From positions 31,421,257 through 31,485,256 of the forward strand of contig OZ024801.1 in NCBI GenBank assembly GCA_964017045.1: a DNA stretch of 64,000 nucleotides, written 5' to 3'. The notes under the pieces are model-generated. The model saw only the letters and a list, made by a program, of their open reading frames with translations, was not told where the DNA came from and ran no database searches. Position numbers and translations under genes: made by a program. Origin of the DNA: Omphiscola glabra (Eukaryota > Mollusca > Gastropoda > Lymnaeidae). Positions 45,901-57,900 of the stretch are shown piece by piece; position 1 is the first letter of the stretch; each line of letters opens with the position of its first letter.

Positions 45901-48900
45901 CACGTTATGAGGTCGTTAGCTTTACTTGGTCAGCACTTTTATAGCTATGGCTTTGTACGTACTCAATTAGCGGGATCACGTTATGAAGTCGTTAGCTTTA
46001 CTTGGTCAGCACTTTTATAGCTATGGCTTTGTACGTACTCAATTAGCGGGATCACGTTATGAGGTCGTTAGCTTTACTTTGTCAGCACTTTTATAGCTAG
46101 GCTTTGTATATACTCTATTAGCGTTATCACTTTTATAGCCACGGCTTTGTACATGCTCTATTAGTGTCATGACTTTTATAGCCACGGCTTTGTACATTCT
46201 CTATTAGCGGCATCATTTTTATAGCCACGGCTTTGTACAGAATCTATTTTATAGCCAAGGCTTTGTACATACTCTATTAGCGTGATCTCGTTATGAGGCC
46301 GTATAGCGTATGTAAAACTATGAGGGTGGAAATACGTTGTCATTACGCCACCATGACACCTTACAACTTACTCCCTGAGCAATACAAGTAAAAGCTCATA
46401 TGGTGTAATGAAGTATAGGTTTATATGGTGTAATGAAGTATAGGTTTATGTGGTGTAATGAAGTGTAGGTTTATGTGGTGTAATGAAGTATAGGTTTATG
46501 TGGTGTAATGAAGTAAAGGTTTATGTGGTGTAATGAAGTATAGGTTTATATGGTGTAATGAAGTAAAGGTTTATATGGTGTAATGAAATATAGGTTTATG
46601 TGGTGTAATGAAGTATAGGTTTATATGGTGTAATGAAGTATAGGTTTATATGGTGTAATGAAGTAAAGGTGTATGTGGTGTAATGAAGTATAGGTTTATG
46701 TGGTGTAATGAAGTATAGGTTTATATGGTGTAATGAAGTAAAGGTTTATATGGTGTAATGAAATATAGGTTTATATCGTGTAATGAAGTTTAGGTTCATA
46801 TGATGTACTGTCTGCGAAACGGAGCCAATTATTCCTAGGAACAAGTGGCGTAGCCAGGTTGAGTGCTGCTCGGGGCGGGTCAAGAATTTTTCCACCCCCA
46901 CTCCCATGAAAAAAACGCAAGTGTTTTCTAAAAATGCTGATTCTCCACATAAATTTTAAAAAAGTGCCGCCCAGGGCGGACCGCCCCCCTGCTTCCCCCC
47001 CCCCTTCCTACGCCACTGCCAGGAACCAATTGTGTGTTTACCAGATTCAATACTTTTAAGCAGAATTCCACAGCACAACTTGAAACGGTTCTCCTCTGTG
47101 TCTTCATTTGCGTCCAATAAGTCTGGAGATCTTGAAACATGTCAAGCGTTCGACTCTGTTCTGATTATTTGCTCAAATTTCAAAGAAATAGTTAACATGG
47201 TGTGTGTATGTGTGTGTCTTGGGGAGGGGGTGGGCAAGAGGGTCTGTCTGAGGGTGTGTGGATGAGTAACCAAAGTGTGGAAATGTAATACTGCTGTGTG
47301 AGTTTCCTTATAACATCTGTTCACGTGTCCCTTTATGCCTGCCACAGGTATCTCTTTATGCCTGCCACAGGTATCCCTGTATGCCTGCCACAGGTATCCT
47401 TTTATGCCTGCCACAGGTATCCCTTTATGTCTGCCACAGGTATCTCTTTATGTCTGCCACAGGTATCCCTTTATGCCTGCCACAGGTATCCATTTATGTT
47501 TGACACAGGTATACCTTTATGCCAGCCACAGGTATCCCTTTATGCCTGCCACATGTATCTCTTTATGTCTGCCACAGGTATCTCTTTATGTCTGCCAAAG
47601 GAATCTCTTTATGCCTTCCACGGGTATCTCTTTTTGTCTACCACAGGTATCACTTTAAGTGTGCCACAGGTATCTCTTTATGCCTGCCACAGGTATCTCT
47701 TTATGCCTTCCACAGGTATCCCTTTATGTCTGCAAGAGGTAGCTCTTTATGTCTGCCAGAGGTAGCTCTTTATGTCTGCCTCAGGTATATCTTTATTCCT
47801 GCCACATGTATCTCGTAATGCCTGCCACATGTATCTCTTTATGTTTGCCACAGGTATCCCTTTTTGTCTTCCATATCCCTTTATGTCTGCAACAAGTATC
47901 TCTTTGTGTCTGCCAGATGTATCTCTTTATGCCTGCCACAGGTATCTCTTTATTTCTATTAAGCGAAAATCATATTTTATACATTCGGGTTGTGGAGTAC
48001 GGAGTCTCATGTCACGAAGGAACTCAACAACAAACAAAGAAAGAGACGTCTACGTCACGATCAACGTCAGTATCATGTGTCGGAATCATGTGCCTGGGGT
48101 CGACGTTGTGAACAATATGTGTATCCAAGTGGTGGACTGCAGTGTCCAATGGTGGACTGGAGTGTCCAGTGGTGGACTGGAGTGTCCAGTGGTGGCCTGG
48201 TGTGTCCAGTGGTGGACTGGAGTGTCCAGTGGTGGACTGGAGTGTCCAGTGATGGACTGGAGTGTCCAGTGGTGGACTGGAGTGTCCAGTGGTGGACTGG
48301 AGTGTCCAGTGGTGGACTGGAGTGTCCAGTGATGGACTGGAGTGTCCAGTGGTGGACTGGAGTGTCCAGTGGTGGACTGGAGTGTCCAGTGGTGGCCTGG
48401 CGTGTCCAGTGGTGGCCTGGCGTGTCCAGTGGTGGCCTGGCGTGTCCAGTGGTGGCCTGGTGTGTCCAGTGGTGGCCTGGCGTGTCCAGTGGTGGCCTGG
48501 TGTGTCCAGTGGTGGCCTGGTGTGTCCAGTGGTGGACTGGAGTGTCCAGTGGTGGACTGGTGTGTCCAGTGGTGGACTGGAGTGTCCAGTGGTGGACTGG
48601 AGTGTCCAGTGATGGACTGGAGTGTCCAGTGGTGGACTGGAGTGTCCAGTGGTTGACTGGAGTGTCCAGTGGTGGACTGGAGTGTCCAGTGATGGACTGG
48701 CGTGTCCAGTGGTGGCCTGGTGTGTCCAGTGGTGGACTGGCGTGTCCAGTGGTGACCTGGCGTGTCCAGTGGTGGCCTGGCGTGTCCAGTGGTGGCCTGG
48801 CGTGTCCAGTGGTGGCCTGGCGTGTCCAGTGGTGGCCTGGTGTGTCCAGTGGTGGCCTGGTGTGTCCAGTGATGGACTGGAGTGTCTAGTGGTGGCCTGG

Positions 48901-51900
48901 CGTGTCCAGTGGTGGCCTGGCGTGTCCAGTGGTGGCCTGGTGTGTCCAGTAGTGGCCTGGTGTGTCCAGTGATGGACTGGAGTGCCCAGTGGTGGCCTGG
49001 TGTGTCCAGTGGTGGACTGGAGTGTCCAGTGGTGGCCTGGTGTGTCCAATGGTAGATTAGTGTGTCCAGTGGTGGACTGGCGTGTCCAGTGGTGGCCTGG
49101 TGTGTCCAGTGGTGGCCTGGTGTGTCCAGTGGTGGCCTGGTGTGTCCAATTGTAGATTAGTGTGTCCATTGATGGACTGGAGTGTCCAGTGGGGGACTGG
49201 CGTGTCCAGGAGTTCCGGGAGAAAAATCTTTAAATATAGATTTAATTTGCGAGTTTTATTGTAATGTAGAAGTGGCCAAGTGGCTATACTATCCTGGCGC
49301 TGACAGCATAGTCCGCCCCTGTATTGTACAATAGCGCTTATTTGTAAATTTTAACTAGATGATTTAAAATGTGGTAGCTGGACCACCATCTCCATAGAAG
49401 CAAATTTGTTATTTGTTTCGATGGAATGATAAGGCGGATTTTTTCCTTTCCTTTAATTATAGGCTTAACAATAACTTCCGCAACCGGACCCGATAGCATT
49501 CTGCTTCCTTGAGAAGTGTAAACATCCCTCCCTACTGCAGTGGCCGTACGGCCGCGCAGTTCTACATGGAAACGTACTGCTGGTGAGCTAGTTTCTGCAA
49601 CTCTAGAACCCTCCCAAGGCCAAGGCCGCCCCGTGGTCTCTGAACTAATGGCATCGATCCGGCCCCACGGAAGCGCAACATGGATGCGAGATGGCGTGGT
49701 ATCAAATGAGGGGAGAAGATCAGGGGGCTAACAAAATGGGGTCGAGAAGCTATAAATAGCTTCAATTCCGGATATCGAACTTGTTTGCGCCTGGCAACGG
49801 CTTCCTTGGTCGGTTCATTTTAAAACCAAAAAGGGTTTTGGCCTATGGCATACACTTCAAAGTTAACGAGAAAATCTGGCCGAGACGAAACGAGGATAAA
49901 AATGATTTCAATCTACAAACGAACGTAGTAACTAGTCATACCATATGACAGATTTATGGTCACATTTTGACAGACATATTAAGAAGAAAAGATGGTCGCA
50001 ATTTAACAGACATATATAAGCACTTTATAGCATCGCGCCATTTTTAACTGGAGATGTTCGATGTTGCATGTATGTACTCATTTTAGCGTACCAAAAGAGA
50101 ACTTCCACGTGCCAGTAGCTTTAGAGTGACTCATGGCCAAGTTTTTCCCTCTGCCAGCTTTATAGACTTATCAGCGGAACCCCCAAATCTAGAACAATAC
50201 CTTTTACACAAGTACTAGTTTAAAATACCGGCAATCAATTCAAACAGGATGTGAAATATGACGCGTGGAACGCGTGGTCCCCTCAAACCTAATTCATTCT
50301 CCGTGAAAGAAGGAAAATGTACAAAACGTACGCACGGGTTTTTGCTTTGTACACATTGTGGTTAATAAAGTAGTTGCTGTGTACACATAGTGGTTAATAA
50401 ACTAGTTGCTGTGTACACATAGTGGTTAATAAACTAGTTGCTTGCTGTGTACACAGAGTGGTTAATAAACGAGTAGCTTGCTGTGTACACATAGTGGTTA
50501 ATAAACTAGTTGCTTGCTGTGTACACAGAGTGGTTAATAAACGAGTAGCTTGCTGTGTACACATACTGGTTAATAAACTATAGAAATCAAAATAAAGGCT
50601 ATTTGGCTTTTGATCGATTTTTTTGGTGTTGCCTTGGGTAAGGGGGGGACTTTATACTTACAATTTATTTAGTCTAGAAGAATTGTGTTAAGGGGCACCG
50701 TGTCACCGCTGCACCAAACTACCATAGATGAACAGCAGTGCACACGAGCTGTGGTGAACTATAGATATATTATTTCGCACATTTCTTTTTATTATTATTT
50801 GTGTGTGTGTTGCAAATACACCAGCTGAATAGGGTGAATATAGTACGTACTATACGGATGTCTCTGTGAGTCGGCGTAGACAAGTAGGATAGGGTGAATA
50901 TAGTACGTACTATACGGATGGCTCTGTGAGTCGGCGTAAAGTAGGGTAGGGTAAATATAGTACGTACTATACGGATGGTTCTGTGAGTCGGCGTAGACAA
51001 GTAGGTTACACAAATAATTGATCAAGAGAAGCGATAGGCCATAGATTTGTTGTTTCTTTTTAAACTCGAGAAAGACGACGCTTGCCTAACAGCACATGCA
51101 TTATTATTAGTCCGGATAACACCGGGTGCGCCAGCTAGTAAAATATAAAAACAGTAGTGAGCTTATAGGTTTTGACTCTACCTTAAAAAAACAACGGGAA
51201 AATGTGTTTTAATTCCTTAAAAACAGAAAAATGATTGTAAACCTACACAAAGGCCGTGCAGATGATTTTTGGGCCCGAGCAAAACCACATTTTTGCCCTC
51301 ACAAATTTGAAAATAATTCTATTAAACATTTTTGTGAATTTGTAACAAATTGTACTTTAAAGCACCACAAAGGCTTTATTATTATAATTTTATTATTATT
51401 TTTTAAATATAAAATGTATCATCAGACTTTTTGAGAATTTGAGACCAAAGATTTTTTTAACTTAAAAAAGCACTCTTCTTGCTAGCCCCCCCCCTCCCCC
51501 AATCACACACACAAAATCAAGCATCAGTGCCAAAAGCCAGATCGCTGGTTCTCTCTTGAGACTTGAACCATAGTAGACCTGAAAAAGAAAATTTGATTTA
51601 TTTGAGCTTGGTAAATGACTAATCTACTTTTGCAAAAGTTACTGGAATCAATACAAACAAATAGACAACAACAACAAATTCCCGAAAACTTAAAGCTTAA
51701 ATTCTGAAAAATGTGTTAAACAAAGTAGTTATTTGAGAGAGAGAAAGAGAGAGGGAGAGAGAGAGACATAGACAGAGAGGCTTGGCTCCAAACTTGACAG
51801 GATGAAATTGTTTCAAATGCAAGATTTGAAAAACAATATACTAAAAAAAATTTTTTAAATAAATGTGACCACATTTGCAAACTAGGTCAATTCCATTGCT

Positions 51901-54900
51901 ACTTACTGGCCGCAATTTCCACGCTTCCTGATTCTGTTCATCTGTCGGTTGCATCAAAAAGATAGTTGTTGAAACATCTTCTGGTTGCGTCAAAGAGCTA
52001 GTCGCTGTAAAATCATCTGGTTGCGTCAAAGAGCTAGTCGTTGTAACATCTTCAGGTTGCGTCAAAGAGCTAGTCTTTGTAACATCTTCTGGTTGTATCA
52101 AAGAGTTGTTGTAACATCTTCTGGTTGTATCAAAGAGCTAGTCGTTGTAACATCTTCAGGTTGCGCCAAAGAGCTAGTCGTTGTAACATCTTCAGGTTGC
52201 GTCAAAGAGCTAGTCTTTGTAACATCTTCTGGTTGTATCAAAGAGTTGTTGTGACATCTTCTGGTTGTATCAAAGAGCTAGTCGTTGTAACATCTTCTGG
52301 TTGCGTCAAAGAGCTAGTCGTTGTAACATCTTCTGGTTGCGTCAAAGAGCTAGTCGTTGTAACATCTTCAGGGTGCGTCAAAGAGCTAGTCTTTGTAACA
52401 TCTTCTGGTTGAATCAAAGAGTAATTGTGACATCTTCTGGTTGTATCAAAGAGCTAGTCGTTGTAACATCTTCTGGTTACGCCAAAGAGCTAGTCGTTGT
52501 GACATCATCTGGGTGCGTCAAAGAGCTAGTCGTTGTAACATCTTCAGGTTGCGTCAAAGAGCTAGTCGTTGTAACATCTTCTGGTTGTATCAAAGAGTTG
52601 TTGTGACATCTTCTGGTTGTATCAAAGAGCTAGTCGCTGTAACATCTTCAGGTTGCGTCAAAGAGCTAGTCGTTGTAACATCTTCTGGTTGTATCAAAGA
52701 GCTAGTCGTTGTAACATCTTCAGGTTGCTTCAAAGAGCTAGTCGTTGTAACATCTTCTGGTTGTATCAAAGAGCTAGTCGTTGTAACATCTTCAGGTTGC
52801 TCCAAAGAGCTAGTCGTTGTAACATCTTCTGGTTGTATCAAAGAGTTGTTGTGACATCTTCTGGTTGTATCAAAGAGCTAGTCGTTGTAACATCTTCCGG
52901 TTGTGTCAAAGAGCTAGTCGTTGTAACATCTTCAGGTAGCGCCAAAGAGCTAGTCGTTGTAACATCTTTCGGTTACGTCAAAGAGCTAGTCATTGTAACA
53001 TCTGGTTGTATCAAAGAGTTGTTGTGACATCTTCTGGTTGTATCAAAGAGCTAATCGTTGTGACATTATCTGGTTGCGTCAAAGAGCTAGTCGTTGTAAC
53101 ATCTTCAGGTTGCGTCAAAGAGCTAGTCGTAACATCTTCAGGTTGAGTCAAAAAGCTAGTCTTTGTAACATCTTCTGTTTGTATCAAAGAGTTGTTGTGA
53201 CATCTTCTGGTTGTATCAAAGAGCTAGTCGTTGTAACATCTTCAGGTTGCGTCAAAGAGCTAGTCGTTGTAACATCTTCAGGTTGCGTCAAAGAGCTAAT
53301 CGTTGTAACATCATCTGGTTGCGTCAAAGAGCTAGTCGTTGTAACATCTTTCGGTTGCGTCAAAGAGCTAGTCGTTGTAACATCTTCTGGTTGTATCAAA
53401 GAGTTGTTGTGACATCTTCTGGTTGTATCAAAGAGCTAGTCGTTGTAACATCTTCAGGTTGCGTCAAAGAGCTAGTCGTTGTAACATCTTCTGGTTGTAT
53501 CAAAGAGCTAGTCGTTGTAACATCTTCAGGTTGCGTCAAAGAGCTAGTCGTTGTAAAATCTTCAGGCTGCATCAAAGAGCTAGTCGTTGTAACATCTTTC
53601 GGTTGCGTCAAAGAGCTAGTCTTTGTAACAGCTTCTGGTTGTATCAAAGAGTTGTTGTGACATCTTCTGGTTGTATCAAATAGCTAGTTGTTGAAACACC
53701 TTCTGGTCGCATCAAAGATCTAGTTGTTGAAAATTCATCTGGTTGTATCAAATAGCTGTCTATTTAACACCCCTTTAATTTTACACACTCTTCTTCTCAC
53801 GTGTTTTTTTTTCCACGACACACCGCCAGGGTTCTTATGTGACAGAAAACCTTGTGGGGTATACGGGGGGAAAAAAAACCCGATCGCTCGCTTAACATCA
53901 AAACAGACACAGAAAAATAATCTTCTGGTTATATCAAAGAGCTAGTCGTTGTAAAAATAAAACTGTTCAAATGAAATTAGTTTAATTAGTGTCCCGGGGG
54001 GGGGGTGTCGCGGCGCATAGTCAGATACTGCTTTCATCGTCCTATTGCCTAATTTGTCGATGAGAGTTGCCCTACCCGCTCCCGAAACTCTTCAATTCTC
54101 TCTCCCCCCCCCCCCAAACCACCTTTGGGCGAAAAAATTATCTAAAAGAAAAATCCCATGACATGACGTAACTCCAATTTGATTGGGTTGATGGACTCTC
54201 AAAATTAAAACATGGCGGGGCGTGTCTCAGACAGCATTTTGAGATATCTTAGTCGGCAGTGTAGCATCGGCCCAACTTGTGTATTATAAACTGATGTATT
54301 TCTCTTGCAGGCCGCAGCAACAACTGTTGCGAGTCCCTGCTCAAATTTTTGGGTCTTGTTCCGTGTCCATCGCTGCTGTCGTGGATCATCCTGCTGCTCG
54401 GTATTGGGTGTCTAACAGGATGTTAGATATCTTAGTCGGCAGTGTAGCATCGGCCCAACTTTGTATTATAAACTGATGTATTTCTCTTGCAGGCCGCAGC
54501 GACAACTGTTGCGAGTCCCTGCTCAAATGTTTGGGTCTTGTTCCGTGTCCATCGCTGCTGTCTTGGATCATCCTGCTGCTCGGTCTTGGCTGTCTAACAG
54601 GAAGTCTCCTCATCGGAACATGGCGGACGAGGGATTTATTAAAAAATGATAGCGACCTGTAAGTACGGTAGCGTAATTCCATGGATTTCATACTTCCAAA
54701 ACCTCTTGACTCATTTATTACAATAAATTACTGGTACTTTCCGATTCCAGAGTAGTTGGTTTGAATAACATATTTAGGCTAATTATTATTATTAGTGTCT
54801 CATGTCATTTGCAAAACCCTGGTTTCGATAGGGTCAAAACCTTGGTTCCGATAGGGTCAAAACCCTGGTTTCCGATAGGGTCGAAACCCAGGTTAGGGAT

Positions 54901-57900
54901 AAATTTAGGGTTCAGGTTAGGTTTAGGGATACATTTAGGAAATATTTTCATTATATTTTTAAGTTTTATTCTTAATTTTACGGGTCGCGGCAACCAAGAT
55001 GGCGGCCGTGTGAGACATCGCGGCATTAATAGTATCCCTATATTATATATAGGCATTAAAATTACCCATATTTATTCTTCTTCTTCTTTGTAAATACGTT
55101 GTTCCCAAACCTCCCGTCCCCTTCAAGACATTATTTCCCTGCCCTCCCACAACTTCAGGGTCTTTCTCCATCCCTTCAGGTGCCTCTCTGCAACCTCTCA
55201 TCCCCTCAAGCCTTTTACTTCAGGGGCCATTACCCACTTTTACTTCAGTGGCCATTACCCACTTTTACTTCAGGGGCCATTACCCACTTTTACTTCAGGG
55301 GCCATTACCCACTTTTACCTCAGGGGCCATTACCCACTTTTACTTCTGTGGCCATTACCCACTTTTACTTCAGGGGCCATTACCCACTTTTACTTCAGGG
55401 GCCATTACCCACTTTTACTTCAGGGGCCATTACCCACTTTTACTTCAGGGGCCATTACCCACTTTTACTTCAGGGGCCATTACCCACTTTTACTTCAGGG
55501 GCCATTACCCACTTTTACTTCAGGGGCCATTACCCACTTTTACTTCAGGGGCCATTACCCACCCAGCATAAGACTAGAGAAACCATTCTTAATACCGGTA
55601 AAGGCGTTTTTAACTAAAGTGGTATAACGTAAACATCCCAAGAGAGAACAGTGATTGTAAACAAATAGAGCCTTAATATGCTACATGCAATGGTTCATCA
55701 ACTTTTTACCGCAACGCACCCCGTCTGGATTTTTAAAGATTCCCATCTCAATTTCAAAGTAGATCTCCCGCACCATCTGGACCATACGCACCATATGGAC
55801 CATACGCACCATATAGACCATACACACCATATGGACCATACGCACCATATGCACCATATGGACCATACGCACCATATGCACCATTGGACCATATGCACCA
55901 TATAGACCATACGCACCATATGGACCATACGCACCATATGGACCATACGCACCATATGGACCATACGCACCATATGGACCATACGCACCATACGCACCAT
56001 ATGCACCATATGGACCATACGCACCATTTGGACCATACGCACCATATGGACCATACGCACCATATGGACCATAAGCACCATATGGACCATACGCACCATA
56101 TGGACCATACGCACAATACGCACCATATGGACCATACGATAAAAATGCAATCTAGCCCGATTTTCTGGGTCTTCTCATAACCCCTGACACAGCCTCCTGC
56201 ACACCCCTGTTATATGGTTAGAACCCCTAAATATTATTCTTTATTAAAAGAAAATCTTGTTAGTTATAAATTAAATTTCCCTATTTTGATTCCCTCGACC
56301 CCCCTCCCCCACTTCCCGCCAGACACACGGCTTATGTAAGTAACCCTAAATCCTTAGAGTCTACATAATGTAGATTTAGATGCCCTGTCCTGAAGTTATA
56401 AAACAAGGGATTGGAGGAGTGATCATAATTTGTCCACTCGTAATCTTGATAATTTCACCATGATTTCTTTTAATGCTTTCACAGACTCTGGTTCATGGAG
56501 TACACTATTATCGGTGTGGTCATTGGGATGTTTGTGGTCGGCACCCTGCTGCTGGCCGCTGGTCATTTGTCCACAGAGCCCACAAGCAGACGACTTTTTA
56601 ACTCATTCACAAAAAATCGTTGTGCTCAAGGCTTGAACATTTTTGTGAGTTCAACTTTGAATCTGTTTTTTTCAACTATTAAGGACATGGTACAACTATT
56701 AAGGACATGGTACAACTATTAAGGACACGGTACAACTATTAAGGACACTGTACAATTAAGGACACAGTACAACTATTGAGGACACGGTACAATTAAGGAC
56801 ACGGTACAACTATTGAGGACGTGGTACAACTATTAAGGACACGGTACAACTGTTAAGGACACGGTACAATTAAGGACATGTTACAACTATTAAGGATGTG
56901 GTACAACTATTAAGGACACGGTACAACTATTAAGGACACGGTACAACTGTTAAGGACACGGTACAATTAAGGACATGTTACAACTATTAAGGATGTGGTA
57001 CAACTATTAAGGACACAGTACAACTATTGAGGACACGGTACAATTAAGGACACGGTACAACTATTGAGGACGTGGTACAACTATTAAGGACACGGTACAA
57101 CTGTTAAGGACACTGTACAATTAAGGACACAGTACAACTATTAAGGATGTGGTACAACTATTAAGGACACGGTACAACTATTAAGGACATGGTACAACTA
57201 TTAAGGACACGGTACAATTAAGGACACGGTACAATTAAGGACACGGTACAATTAAGGACACGGTACAACTATTAAGGACATGGTACAACTATTAAGGAGA
57301 CGGTACAACTATTAAGGACACGGTACAATTAAGGACACGGTACAATTAAGGACACGGTACAACTACTAAGGACGTGGTACAACTATTAAGGACACGGTAC
57401 AACTATTAAGGACATGGCACAACTATTAAGGACATGGTACAACTATTAAGGACATGGTACAATACAAAAAGTTTGTGAGCTATACCTAAACTCCATCAAT
57501 AGAATTATTTTAATTAAACACATTCTTTTTCTTAATTGTTTTAACTTTTTTTCCCTCTTTAAACTCCTCACAATATCAGGCACTGAAGCAGAATCAAACC
57601 AAGTTCCATGTATCATGTAGATGTGTATAAATAAAAAAAACAATGATCATAATTGACACCATATAATTATTATAATTATTCATCTTCATGAGAGGCTGAA
57701 TGCAGAAAGCATAGCCTGACTGTGCAATACCCAACATTACATACCTGTAGGGCCTACCATGTAGGTAAATCACAACATAAGATTGCTATACCATGATTTC
57801 AACATGTATGTAAAAAATCTCAGCACTCTACGGCACAGCTTTGCACAAGTAGGAATTGATCTATACCATATTTATATATTGCCTACTCAGTGCCTTATTA

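Noticed and set aside
47990..49169. 299- and 381-codon frames
   Set aside because: 20-bp palindromic minisatellite; frames are by-products.
49271..49325. tRNA-Ser-like A box (GTGGCCAAGTGGCTA)
   Set aside because: No B box or cloverleaf can be drawn downstream.
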